Shown: positions 1 to 7,949, counted from the stretch's first letter. The stretch: 9,724 nt of DNA from Gammaproteobacteria bacterium (GCA_014239225.1 JAAZZI010000024.1:1-9724), one strand, 5' to 3'. The notes: generated by a model from the sequence alone, not told the origin. Made by a program: numbers and translations.

Positions 1-28
1 TAATATCAATTGCGGGGATTATTAACAT
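1..28 (-). CDS. hisA: Start of HisA (phosphoribosylformimino-5-aminoimidazole carboxamide ribotide isomerase), partial
   Basis: Only the first nine codons lie in the window. Read from an ATG at 28-26 they give MLIIPAIDI, which matches the very conserved opening beta strand of HisA (M-L-[IL]-I-P-A-I-D-[LI]). HisA isomerises ProFAR to PRFAR in histidine biosynthesis as a cytoplasmic TIM barrel. HisF is less likely because it usually opens with a K-R-I-I-P-C-L-D type sequence. No clear Shine-Dalgarno sequence precedes the ATG. The gene is on the same strand as polA, 135 bp after its stop, and probably begins a separate transcript. Nine residues is little evidence, so the call rests only on this motif. 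Confidence 0.6.
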
Positions 29-64
29 GTTATTATTTTCGATGAGTATCGATGGTTACGAGAA

Positions 65-70
65 ATTATA
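65..70 (-). promoter_or_regulatory. Possible -10 box for hisA
   Basis: A perfect TATAAT occurs on the minus strand, 36 bp upstream of the putative hisA start, which would leave a leader of roughly 30 nt. No good -35 hexamer is seen at 16-18 bp spacing. The surrounding 135-bp gap is extremely AT-rich and holds a second TATAAT at 120-125, so chance occurrence is likely. Confidence 0.22.
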
Positions 71-151
71 AATAAATTTTTCTAAATATTACCCAATATA
101 GCTCTGTTGTAAAGAAGTAATTATAAAATTTGAATTAATATGATAAAGAAT

Positions 152-167
152 TTGAAAACATTTTCAA
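152..167 (-). terminator. Weak hairpin over the polA stop codon
   Basis: A perfect inverted repeat TTGAAAA / TTTTCAA (152-158 and 161-167) spans the polA stop codon at 164-166. On the minus strand it is followed by an interrupted T-rich stretch. The stem is nearly all A-T, so it would be a poor intrinsic terminator. It may simply reflect base composition. Confidence 0.2.
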
Positions 168-2872
168 TGCGCTTCATCCCAATTATTCCCATGGCCAATA
201 TCAATTTCTAATGGCACAATGAGGTCATTGTTCTTTGTCATTCTATTTTTTATTTCTACAATAAACCCTTTTAATTTTTTTGAATGTACTTCAAAAACTA
301 GCTCATCATGTACTTGCATGAGCATTTTAGCATTAAAATTAGTTTTACTTATCCATATGTCTATATCTATCATCGCATGTTTAATAATATCTGCAGCAGT
401 ACCTTGCATTGGCGCATTAATTGCCGTTCTTTCAGCATATTGTCTTCGAGCGGCATTTCTTGCGTTAATTTCAGGTAAATACAAGCGACGACCATACACT
501 GTTTCAACAAAGCCATCTTGTTTTGCATTATCACGAGTTAAATCCATAAACCTTTTAACCCCCGGGTAACGATTAAAATATAGATCTACGTATTCTTTAG
601 CTTCATTTCTGTCTATACCTAGTTGTTTAGCAAGCCCAAATGCCGACATGCCGTATATCAACCCGAAATTAATCGCTTTAGCTGCTCGCCGTTGGTCTTT
701 TGTAACACTATTAATAGCTACAGCAAAAACTTCAGCAGCTGTTGTTTTGTGTATATCTAAACCCTGGTCAAAGGCATTTAGCAGTCCTTTGTCTTTCGAT
801 AGATGCGCCATAATACGCAATTCAATTTGAGAATAATCAGCCGCAACAATTACATAGTCTTTTGGCGCAATAAAAGCCTGTCTTATTTTTCTGCCTTCCT
901 CCGTTCGTATAGGTATATTTTGTAAATTTGGGTCTGAAGAAGATAATCTGCCAGTAGCAGTTACTGCTTGATGATATGACGTATGAACACGACCTGTTTT
1001 TTGATTTATCATTTGTGGTAGTTTTTCTGTATATGTAGAACACAACTTACTCATGCTTCTATATTCAAGAATTAACTTCGGGAGTTCGTATTCTTCTGAT
1101 AAATCTTGGAGAACTGATTCTGCAGTAGATGGTTGACCCTTAGGAGTCTTTGCGAGAATAGGTAAATTTAGTTTGTCATATAAAACAGATTGAATTTGTT
1201 TAGGTGAGCTGATATTAAAAGATTCTTTGGCTAAAGAATAAGCCCCAATTTCGATCTCTCGCATACGATTTTTTAAATTTTTTGTTTGTTTAGCTAACAT
1301 TTCAGAATTAATCATGACCCCATTTCTCTCAATTCGCGAAAGTACTGGTATTAGTGGGATTTCAATTGTTCTATATATTTTTTCAAGTGATGGTATTTTT
1401 TTTAGTTTTGATGTCAAAACACTATTAAGTTTGATGACAACTTCTGCGTCTTCGCAAGCATACGGGGCAGCTTCTTCGATACTAACTTGATTGAACGAAA
1501 TTTGTTTTGCTCCTTTGCCAGCAACATCTTCATAATGAATTGTTTTAATATTTAGATAATTTAGTGCCAGAGCATCGAGATTGTGTCTAGTCGCGGTACT
1601 ATTCAAAACATAGGAGGCAAGCATCGTGTCATGCTCTATTCCACGTAGATTAATTTTATAATTGGCAAAAACTTCTTGGTCATATTTTAAGTTTTGGCCA
1701 ACTTTTCTTTTTGTGGCATCCTCAAGTATCGGTTTTAACTTGTTCAAAGTATTTTTTAGTGAGAGTTGTTTTGGAGCCCCAACATAATTATGTTGCAATG
1801 GGACATACGCAGCATGGTTAGCTGTAACCGAAAATGAGATACCAACTATTTCCGCCATCATGTAATTAAGGCTAGTTGTTTCAGTATCAATAGCAACTAG
1901 GTCAGAATTTTTAAGTTTGGCTATCCATTTATCTAACTTTTTTTCCGTTGAAATCGTCTCATACTTCGGTTCATTTTTTACTAAAGTTTTTTGATCATCG
2001 GCATTTTTACCTTCACTAGTATTTTCATTAAGTTGTTTAAGCCATGTAGTGAAATTCCAGTAAGTGTATATTTTTTTTAAGGCAACTTTATCCGGTTCGC
2101 AAATAACTAAATCTTCTGGGTTTAAATCAAGCTCAACGTCATATCGAAGAGTAACAAGTTTTTTAGTTAGTGGTATTTTAGGTAAAAATTCCCGTAAATT
2201 TTCACCAACCTTACCTTTTATTTGGTCCGCGCTATTTATAATTTGATCGAGTGTCTTATATTCATTTAGCCATTTGACAGCAGTTTTCGGGCCTACTTTC
2301 GGCACACCCGGGACATTATCGACGCTATCGCCAACAAGCGTTAAATAATCAATAATTCTTTCAGGAGGCACACCAAATTTTTTTTCAACACCATCAATAT
2401 CCAAATAAACTTGATTCATTGTATTAAGTAAGTGTATACGACTATTTACAATTTGCGCTAAATCCTTATCTCCAGTTGACACGATTGTTTTGATTTTCCT
2501 TTGTGCTGCTTGTTTTGCTAGCGTTGCAATAACATCATCAGCTTCTACTCCATCAATAACCAACAAAGGTATGCCCAGTGCTCGAATTAGATCATGCAAT
2601 GGCTTTATTTGAACAGCTAGATCATCAGGCATAGAAGGTCTATTTGCCTTATAATCTTTATAAAGATCATTCCTAAAAGTTTTACCTTTAGCATCAAAAA
2701 TAACCGCAAAGTAATCAGGACCACCTTCTGTTAAGTGTTTTTTTATCATATTGATTACGCCAAAAATCACACCGGTAGGCTCACCACTAGCATTATTTAG
2801 GGGCGGCATTGCGTGATAGGCTCTAAATAAATAATAAGAACCATCAACAAGCACTAAGGTATTATCCATCAT
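164..2872 (-). CDS. polA: DNA polymerase I
   Basis: This is the repair and Okazaki-fragment polymerase, 902 aa against about 928 in E. coli. Residues 1-280 form the 5' nuclease, with D10, the EADD motif (110-113), STGDKD (132-137) and a helix-hairpin-helix GDSVDNVPGVPKVG (181-194). Residues 300-490 form the 3'-5' proofreading exonuclease with its metal ligands intact: D329 and E331 in IDTETTSL, D398 in NLKYD, and Y471/D475 in YACED. The polymerase domain follows, with motif A DYSQIELR (D679), the O helix RRAAKAINFGLIYG (R728, K732, F736, Y740) and motif C VHDELVF (H855, D856). It starts with two consecutive ATGs without a clear Shine-Dalgarno; the upstream one is used here and either could serve. 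It is divergent from the DUF2782 gene. The polymerase appears fully functional, with proofreading. Confidence 0.98.
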   Translation of the reverse strand: MMDNTLVLVDGSYYLFRAYHAMPPLNNASGEPTGVIFGVINMIKKHLTEGGPDYFAVIFDAKGKTFRNDLYKDYKANRPSMPDDLAVQIKPLHDLIRALGIPLLVIDGVEADDVIATLAKQAAQRKIKTIVSTGDKDLAQIVNSRIHLLNTMNQVYLDIDGVEKKFGVPPERIIDYLTLVGDSVDNVPGVPKVGPKTAVKWLNEYKTLDQIINSADQIKGKVGENLREFLPKIPLTKKLVTLRYDVELDLNPEDLVICEPDKVALKKIYTYWNFTTWLKQLNENTSEGKNADDQKTLVKNEPKYETISTEKKLDKWIAKLKNSDLVAIDTETTSLNYMMAEIVGISFSVTANHAAYVPLQHNYVGAPKQLSLKNTLNKLKPILEDATKRKVGQNLKYDQEVFANYKINLRGIEHDTMLASYVLNSTATRHNLDALALNYLNIKTIHYEDVAGKGAKQISFNQVSIEEAAPYACEDAEVVIKLNSVLTSKLKKIPSLEKIYRTIEIPLIPVLSRIERNGVMINSEMLAKQTKNLKNRMREIEIGAYSLAKESFNISSPKQIQSVLYDKLNLPILAKTPKGQPSTAESVLQDLSEEYELPKLILEYRSMSKLCSTYTEKLPQMINQKTGRVHTSYHQAVTATGRLSSSDPNLQNIPIRTEEGRKIRQAFIAPKDYVIVAADYSQIELRIMAHLSKDKGLLNAFDQGLDIHKTTAAEVFAVAINSVTKDQRRAAKAINFGLIYGMSAFGLAKQLGIDRNEAKEYVDLYFNRYPGVKRFMDLTRDNAKQDGFVETVYGRRLYLPEINARNAARRQYAERTAINAPMQGTAADIIKHAMIDIDIWISKTNFNAKMLMQVHDELVFEVHSKKLKGFIVEIKNRMTKNNDLIVPLEIDIGHGNNWDEAH

Positions 2873-3004
2873 TTGATATTAATAATTTATGTAATCAACT
2901 AGCGTTTTGGATAACACAAATTATGACAGGATAAACGGATAATGTTCAGGGGTTTATACTTAAGACCAAGAATCTTCTAGCAATTCCACCCTTTCAGATA
3001 ATTC

Positions 3005-3033
3005 TTCATATGGCTAAAATGAGATGGTAAAGT
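3005..3033 (+). promoter_or_regulatory. Possible sigma70 promoter for the DUF2782-thrB unit
   Basis: TTCATA (3005-3010) and TAAAGT (3028-3033) are separated by 17 bp, with an extended TG two bases before the -10. Each hexamer matches 4 of 6 consensus bases. Transcription would start near 3040, leaving a short leader that carries the AAGGA ribosome site. The site lies in the 188-bp divergent gap, which must also hold the polA promoter; no convincing polA promoter could be picked out. This is inference from spacing and sequence only. Confidence 0.3.
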
Positions 3034-3051
3034 ATAGGGGTAATACTCACT

Positions 3052-3056
3052 AAGGA
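3052..3056 (+). promoter_or_regulatory. Ribosome binding site of the DUF2782 gene
   Basis: AAGGA ends 4 nt before the ATG at 3061 and 10 nt before an in-frame ATG at 3067, so both starts are possible. Choosing the second would remove two residues ahead of the signal peptide and change nothing functional. Confidence 0.6.
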
Positions 3057-3060
3057 CAGG

Positions 3061-3408
3061 ATGATCATGGGAAAGTCAGCAATATTACTTATGCTATTTT
3101 TCACTTTTTTTAATTTGATGATGGTTATTGCAAAAGCAGATGAGCTTGCTCCTGTTATAGAGCCTCCAGAGCTCCCAGGCAGTATTGAGTCAGGCGAACA
3201 AATTGAACCTCAAGTTACGATAATACGTCAAGAAGACAAAATAATTGAAGAATATAGAATTAATAATAATCTATATATGGTAAAGATTACCCCTGTTGTT
3301 GGCATGACTTATTATTTAATTGATCATGATGGAGACGGTAAATTAGATGTAAGAAAGAATGAGCTTGATGATGTTATTGTTCCTCAATGGGTATTACTTA
3401 CATGGTAA
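3061..3408 (+). CDS. DUF2782 family protein, probably periplasmic
   Basis: This is a small protein of 115 aa with no established function. Residues 1-26 look like a signal peptide: a basic start (K5), a hydrophobic run over about 7-23 and an AKA motif before D27, which fits signal peptidase I cleavage. The acidic, proline-rich stretch 27-50 is followed by the family core: VTIIRQEDKIIEEYRINN, LYMVKITPVVG, TYYLIDHDGDG and the terminal VPQWVLLTW. These match the DUF2782 family as I remember it. The segment D88-x-D90-x-D92-G resembles the first half of an EF-hand calcium loop, but position 12 is K99 rather than Glu, so calcium binding is unproven. It lies between polA and thrB and probably shares a transcript with thrB, 112 bp downstream. 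That neighbourhood is conserved in other gammaproteobacteria but does not reveal a role. Confidence 0.9.
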   Translation: MIMGKSAILLMLFFTFFNLMMVIAKADELAPVIEPPELPGSIESGEQIEPQVTIIRQEDKIIEEYRINNNLYMVKITPVVGMTYYLIDHDGDGKLDVRKNELDDVIVPQWVLLTW

Positions 3409-3520
3409 GAATGCACTGTTTTTATCTTTTTAAAAACTAAATAATACTATTTAATTTTTAAATATAGCGCTTAATAATAATCTTAATTCAGATCCAAATT
3501 ATTTTTAATTAGAAAACACA

Positions 3521-4477
3521 ATGTCGGTTTATACGAACGTACTACCACATGAGCTCAATGAGTTTTTGGAAAATTATTCGCTTGGCCAATTACAGCAATT
3601 TTCCGGCATTAGTAATGGCATTGAAAACACAAATTATTTTGTCACTACAAGCAAAGGCCAGTATGTTTTGACAATTTTTGAGCAGTTAACTCTAGATGAC
3701 CTCCCATATTTTCTCGAACTGATGGCTTTTTTTTCTGAAGAGAACATACCAACCGCACATCCAATTGCTGATAGTCAGAATGAATATATTCGCATTTTAA
3801 ATGGCAAGCCTGCAGCATTAGTGAAAAGATTAAATGGTGTAAGTATTGATATAGCTAATGTTAAACAGTGTCAGGAAATAGGGATCCAAATGGCAAAAAT
3901 GCATCTATCAAGTAAGCAATTCAAATTTTCACGTGAAGCATCACGCAATGAAGACTGGCGAATACAAACATCAAAACTTGTAATGCCAAAATTGAATAAA
4001 GATGAACAAGCCCTGTTAAACCGAGAGCTTAATTACATAAAGACCACAAAAGTTGGCCATTTGGATACTTCTGTTATTCATGCGGATTTATTTCGCGATA
4101 ATGTTTTATTTATTGACGATGAAGTTACAGGGATAATAGATTTTTATTATGCTTATAATGGTTTTTCAATTTATGATTTAGCAGTTACCGTTAATGATTG
4201 GTGCACAAGCGGAGATATTAATCGTGACAAAGAAAATATAGTCGCTTTCTTAATGGCTTATCAGACCATACGTTATATAGAGAAAAATGAACGAAACGCT
4301 TGGATTTATGTTTTGCGCTTAGCGGCATTAAGATTTTGGCTATCTCGATTACAGGATAAATATTTTCCACGTAGTGGAGAAATCACCCACACTAAAGACC
4401 CAGATAGATTTAAAGCAATAATAGAAGACCGTTTTAATAACCAAGATGAGATAATGAGCATCTGGGATGTTTGTTAA
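3521..4477 (+). CDS. thrB: Homoserine kinase, type II (aminoglycoside phosphotransferase fold)
   Basis: This enzyme phosphorylates L-homoserine with ATP to O-phosphohomoserine, the step before threonine synthase, in the cytoplasm. The 318-aa length is normal for the type II (Pseudomonas-like) ThrB, which is unrelated to the GHMP-type ThrB of E. coli. The APH-fold catalytic loop HADLFRDN is at 187-194 (D189 catalytic, N194 metal ligand). The metal-binding IDFYYA follows at 206-211 (D207). The downstream YDLAVTVNDWC and the LRFWLSRLQDKYFPRSGE stretch are characteristic of ThrB within the wider choline/aminoglycoside kinase family. The start ATG has no clear Shine-Dalgarno. No thrA or thrC is adjacent. 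The gene follows the DUF2782 gene on the same strand and converges on mgtE with a 17-bp gap and no good terminator between them. Confidence 0.95.
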   Translation: MSVYTNVLPHELNEFLENYSLGQLQQFSGISNGIENTNYFVTTSKGQYVLTIFEQLTLDDLPYFLELMAFFSEENIPTAHPIADSQNEYIRILNGKPAALVKRLNGVSIDIANVKQCQEIGIQMAKMHLSSKQFKFSREASRNEDWRIQTSKLVMPKLNKDEQALLNRELNYIKTTKVGHLDTSVIHADLFRDNVLFIDDEVTGIIDFYYAYNGFSIYDLAVTVNDWCTSGDINRDKENIVAFLMAYQTIRYIEKNERNAWIYVLRLAALRFWLSRLQDKYFPRSGEITHTKDPDRFKAIIEDRFNNQDEIMSIWDVC

Positions 4478-4494
4478 ATTATAGAATAATGCAT

Positions 4495-5844
4495 TTAGCC
4501 TATAAGAAAAATAGTTGCCAATCCTAAGAAAGTAATAAAACCAACAACATCGGTAACCGTTGTTAATATTACGCCACCTGCTATAGCAGGATCTATTCCA
4601 TAGTGTTTCAGAATAATAGGTATAGTTGCGCCTGCTAACGCAGCAATAATAAGGTTAATAATCATTGATGCGCCAATAATTATACCGAGAGAAAATTGCC
4701 CGAACCATATAATGACTATAATAGCCACTACAGAGGACCAAAAAATACCATTTAATATGCCAATAGATAGCTCTTTGATAAGCAGTGGTTTTATATTTGT
4801 TTTTGCTATGTGTCCCAGCGCAATACCTCTTATAGCAATAGTTAGTGTTTGGCTGCCAGCAATACCGCCCATTCCAGCAACAACCGGCATAAGAATAGCT
4901 AAAGCAACAAGTTGTTGTATCGTGTCTTCAAACCGACCGATTACCCATGCCCCTAGAAAAGCCGTTAATAGATTGATGCCTAACCAAAGCGCTCTACGTT
5001 TTGTGCTGGTAATAATTGGCGAAAACATTTCTTCATTGCTTAAGCCCGCCATACTTCGTAATGTTTGTTCAGCTTCTTCTTGTATAACGTCTACGACATC
5101 ATCAACAGTAATGCGCCCAAGTAAAAAACCTTTTTCATTAATGACTGCGGCAGAAACTAGATCACGTTGTTCAAATGTTTTTGCAACTTCTTTTGCTGGG
5201 GTATTAACAAAAATATAAGGCTCTTCTTCCATCCATTGGCTTACTTTTGTGTCTTGATCTCTTATTAATAATTCAGTTAGTGGCAGGACACCCAAATATT
5301 TATTTTTTCGATCAACAACCATAATATTATCTGTTTTTAATGGAATTTTTCCTAACAGACGTAAATAACGAGTTACAACATCAAGGGGGACATCGGCCCG
5401 TATGGCAACAACATCAACATTCATTAAGCCGCCGGCAGTATCTTCAGGATATGTTAGTACAGACGATAATCGCTGCCTATTTTGCTCATCCATTGACTGA
5501 AGTATTGTCTCAGCAATATCTTCAGGTAAATCTTGTAGAATATCAGCAACATCATCTGCTTCTAAGTCTTTAGTCGCATCGACCACTTCATCAGGAGGCA
5601 TATGCTCAAGCAACTCAGCCCTCACTGCATCCTGCATATGCGAAAGAACATCACCTTCGATTTCAGCGTCGATAAGACTCCATAGTTTTTCTCGTTCTCG
5701 TCCCGGAACGCTTTCTAAAATATCAGCTATTTCTGATGGGTGAAGAGTCGCTATAATCGTTTTCACGTTTTCACGGTTATTCTTTTCTAATGCTTCATGT
5801 AGAGCATCTATAACAGGTAGTTTTTGTTTTGAAGTTTCGTTCAT
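4495..5844 (-). CDS. mgtE: Magnesium transporter MgtE
   Basis: This is an inner-membrane, homodimeric Mg2+ channel gated by cytosolic Mg2+, 449 aa and full length. The N domain covers about 10-130, with repeated acidic helical segments (LHPSEIADILE, EADDVADILQDLPED). Two CBS domains follow: CBS1 about 131-195, beginning YPEDTAGGLM, and CBS2 about 200-258. A connecting helix leads into five predicted membrane segments at about 286-303, 310-340, 361-380, 385-412 and 419-448. The pore motif MPVVAGMGGIAGSQTLT is at 319-335, and D432 in TTVTDVVGF corresponds to the pore aspartate of the family. The loop reads GGIAG where Thermus MgtE has GGNAG. The ATG has no clear ribosome site. It lies 132 bp downstream of ptsI on the same strand, possibly as the last gene of the PTS transcript or with its own promoter. 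A direct link between Mg2+ transport and the PTS is not shown. Confidence 0.96.
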   Translation of the reverse strand: MNETSKQKLPVIDALHEALEKNNRENVKTIIATLHPSEIADILESVPGREREKLWSLIDAEIEGDVLSHMQDAVRAELLEHMPPDEVVDATKDLEADDVADILQDLPEDIAETILQSMDEQNRQRLSSVLTYPEDTAGGLMNVDVVAIRADVPLDVVTRYLRLLGKIPLKTDNIMVVDRKNKYLGVLPLTELLIRDQDTKVSQWMEEEPYIFVNTPAKEVAKTFEQRDLVSAAVINEKGFLLGRITVDDVVDVIQEEAEQTLRSMAGLSNEEMFSPIITSTKRRALWLGINLLTAFLGAWVIGRFEDTIQQLVALAILMPVVAGMGGIAGSQTLTIAIRGIALGHIAKTNIKPLLIKELSIGILNGIFWSSVVAIIVIIWFGQFSLGIIIGASMIINLIIAALAGATIPIILKHYGIDPAIAGGVILTTVTDVVGFITFLGLATIFLIG

Positions 5845-5937
5845 TTTTAAAAAGTTATTTATTAATAAACAAGAGTTTATCAGTGGCAGGAAAGTAATGC
5901 TAAATTATGTTAATTAATAACGATGAAATAAATAAAA

Positions 5938-5979
5938 TAAAAGTATATTTATTCTACTTAAATGGCATGTTTACTTTTA
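5938..5979 (-). terminator. Possible weak terminator after ptsI
   Basis: Perfect 8-bp arms TAAAAGTA / TACTTTTA (5938-5945 and 5972-5979) enclose a 26-nt loop. The first transcribed arm begins with the ptsI stop codon. On the minus strand the second arm runs into TTTTATTTATTT. An alternative inner pairing AAGTA / TACTT (5941-5945 and 5955-5959) has a 9-nt loop. Both stems are AT-rich, so any termination would be partial and read-through into mgtE is likely. The rest of the 132-bp gap is AT-rich and shows no other convincing structure. Confidence 0.3.
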
Positions 5980-7683
5980 GGAATTTCCATCAGTCATTAA
6001 TGCTTTTTTTGTTAACTCAACAAGCTCATTAATATTCGTTTTATTTATAATTTCTTTAACTTCAAGCAAAGTAGCAGGGTGCATGCTAAATTCTCGGAGC
6101 CCTAATCCAAGCAGTAATTGCGTGTATTCTTTTTCGCCAGCCATTTCTCCACACATCGAGATGGGTATATTAGCTTTTTGACCAGCAACTATTGTTGCTT
6201 GTATAAGCCTTAATACCGCGGGATGTAACGGATCATATAAATAATTAACTTCATCGTTTATTCTATCAATTGCCATTGTATATTGGATAAGATCATTTGT
6301 TCCGATTGATAAGAAATCGAGTTTATCTGCAAAAATATCAGCACAAATTGCAGATGCAGGTACTTCAATCATACCGCCAACTTTTATTTCCTGATCGAAT
6401 TCAATTAATTTATTTTTTAGCTCAAGTTTAAGTTCGTCAATAATAAATAAGACTTGTTGCATTTCTTGTGTGTTAGTAAGCATAGGTATCATAATTCGGA
6501 TTGGCCCGTGTGCAGAAGCTCTTAGAATTGCTCGCAATTGGGGCCTAAAAAACTCTGGTTCTTTTAAACATAATCTTACTGCACGTAGACCAAGCGCAGG
6601 ATTTGATCTTATGTTACTTGTTTGACGACCAACACCATCGACTTCTTTGTCGGCGCCTAAATCAACCGTTCGAATTGTCAAGGGTAATCCACGTAATGCT
6701 TCTATTACTTTAATATAAGTTTGAAAATGTTCTTCTTCATCTGGAGGATTATTTCGATTCATATAAAGAAATTCTGTTCTATATAATCCTACACCAGCAG
6801 CACCAATATCTCTGACTGTTTCAAAATCTTCGGGGAGTTCAATATTAGCCATTAATGTTATTGGTATACCATCAATCGATCTTGCGGGTGAATCTTTAAG
6901 TTTTTCGAGTGAAGAGTAATATTTTTTTACTTCATTTTGTTTTTTTATGTAATAACTTAGTACGGTTTTATCTGGGTTAACCAAGACAATACCAGAACCG
7001 CCATCAAGAATTACTAAATCATCGTTTTTGATAAGTTTTTTTGCGCTATGTAGTCCTACTACTGCAGGAATTCTTAGGTTTCGTGCAAGAATCGCTGTGT
7101 GTGATGTTGAGCCACCAAATTCGGTTGCGAAAGCAGCAATACCATAATGTTGCATTAAGACAGTATCTGCCGGTGTCAAGTCATCAGCTACTATCACTTT
7201 ACCTCTTAAATGTTCATCAGGTAATTCATCTAGCAAAGGTTTTTGTTTTAAAAGAATACGCAAAATTCTATTTACTACGTGACCAACATCATCTTTTCTT
7301 GTACTTAAATAAGCATCAGCCATTTCATCAAAAACATTAACTAATGCATCCCGCTGTAATTTGAGCGCCCATTCTGCATTACACAAGCGATCTTTTATTA
7401 TTCTTTTAGGTTCTTCTGTTAATGCATTATCTTCAAGCATTAATAAATGTGTATTTATAAATTCAGAAATATTAATTGAAGTCGAGCTAGGAATATGGTC
7501 ACGTATCGCACGTAACTCTTTACGTGCGTTTGTTATAGCGTTATCGAGGCGCAATATTTCACTATCGATTTGTGTTTTGCGTATAAGATATTCGGGCGTA
7601 TCGATTTGATCACGTTTTATACAATGTACCTGTCCAATAGCAATACCGCGAGAAACGCTAATGCCTTGTATTGAAATTGTCAC
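5977..7683 (-). CDS. ptsI: PTS enzyme I (phosphoenolpyruvate-protein phosphotransferase)
   Basis: EI takes phosphate from PEP onto a histidine and passes it to HPr; it is cytoplasmic and dimeric. At 568 aa it is the plain EI, without the GAF domain of EI-Ntr (PtsP). The N-terminal HPr-binding and phosphohistidine domains span about 1-230, with the active-site H195 in GGSTSHTAILARN. The PEP-binding TIM barrel follows: R302 in LYRTEFLYM, R338 in IRTVDLGADK, GGMIEVPASA at 436-445, SIGTNDLIQYTMAIDR at 459-474 and C511 in SMCGEMAG. All expected catalytic residues are present. Translation begins at a GTG (7683-7681) that overlaps the ptsH stop as GTGA, so the two are probably translationally coupled. 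The overlap and the immediate MTISIQGISVSRGIAIG match to the family N-terminus support this start. Confidence 0.97.
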   Translation of the reverse strand: MTISIQGISVSRGIAIGQVHCIKRDQIDTPEYLIRKTQIDSEILRLDNAITNARKELRAIRDHIPSSTSINISEFINTHLLMLEDNALTEEPKRIIKDRLCNAEWALKLQRDALVNVFDEMADAYLSTRKDDVGHVVNRILRILLKQKPLLDELPDEHLRGKVIVADDLTPADTVLMQHYGIAAFATEFGGSTSHTAILARNLRIPAVVGLHSAKKLIKNDDLVILDGGSGIVLVNPDKTVLSYYIKKQNEVKKYYSSLEKLKDSPARSIDGIPITLMANIELPEDFETVRDIGAAGVGLYRTEFLYMNRNNPPDEEEHFQTYIKVIEALRGLPLTIRTVDLGADKEVDGVGRQTSNIRSNPALGLRAVRLCLKEPEFFRPQLRAILRASAHGPIRIMIPMLTNTQEMQQVLFIIDELKLELKNKLIEFDQEIKVGGMIEVPASAICADIFADKLDFLSIGTNDLIQYTMAIDRINDEVNYLYDPLHPAVLRLIQATIVAGQKANIPISMCGEMAGEKEYTQLLLGLGLREFSMHPATLLEVKEIINKTNINELVELTKKALMTDGNS

Positions 7684-7949
7684 TCAGGTTCACCAAACTT
7701 ATTAATAATTAGGTCTTCTAGAGAGGTCATAGCCTCATTTTCATCAGGGCCAATAGTTATAATATTTATTTCTGTTCCTTTTCCTGCCGCTAACATCATT
7801 ATTCCCATAATGCTTTTTCCGCTTACTTCACGGCTTCCTAAATGTATCATAATTTCAGATTGGAACCCTGACGCAATGCGGACAAATTTTGCAGCCGCAC
7901 GCGCGTGCAAGCCTAATTTATTATTTATTATTATTTTCTTATTTTTCAC
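7680..7949 (-). CDS. ptsH: HPr phosphocarrier protein
   Basis: This 89-aa cytoplasmic protein carries phosphate from EI to EIIA proteins. H15 in LGLHARAAAKFV is the phosphocarrier histidine. S46 in SGKSIMGIMMLAAGKG is the site modified by HPr kinase, and its Gly-Lys-Ser-Ile-Met-Gly context is kept, fitting the hprK gene in the same cluster. Phosphorylation at S46 in other bacteria makes HPr a poor EI substrate and turns it into a regulator. The start is a GTG at 7949-7947 that overlaps the stop of the EIIA gene as GTGA. The 3' end overlaps the GTG of ptsI the same way. The very lysine/asparagine-rich N-terminus (KNKKIIINN) reflects AT-rich composition. No competing identification. Confidence 0.97.
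   Translation of the reverse strand: MKNKKIIINNKLGLHARAAAKFVRIASGFQSEIMIHLGSREVSGKSIMGIMMLAAGKGTEINIITIGPDENEAMTSLEDLIINKFGEPE

Noticed and set aside
39..52. TCGAT / ATCGA inverted repeat upstream of hisA as an operator
   Set aside because: The stem is only 5 bp with a 4-nt spacer, no second copy is seen, and it does not match a regulator site I know.
3..71. Open plus-strand frame at the left edge that could be the C-terminal tail of a gene
   Set aside because: It gives 22 residues with no recognisable motif and lies antisense to the much more recognisable HisA-like start.
219..569. 116-codon plus-strand frame
   Set aside because: It lies opposite the polymerase domain of polA, whose motif C is encoded here. 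Apparent hydrophobicity is a by-product of the AT-rich antisense strand.
3409..3520. Hairpin GTTTTTA / TAAAAAC just after the DUF2782 gene as a terminator
   Set aside because: The stem has one G-C pair, lacks a following T run, and thrB appears to belong to the same unit. Otherwise the 112-bp gap shows only AT-rich sequence.
4712..5218. 168-codon open frame on the plus strand
   Set aside because: It is antisense to the MgtE CBS and membrane region, has no ribosome site and no recognisable motifs. The mgtE reading explains the sequence fully.
5845..5976. Possible Mg2+ riboswitch (M-box) upstream of mgtE
   Set aside because: The gap is only 132 bp and very AT-rich, and it lacks the set of stable helices expected of an M-box. 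The visible pairing is the weak repeat at the ptsI stop.
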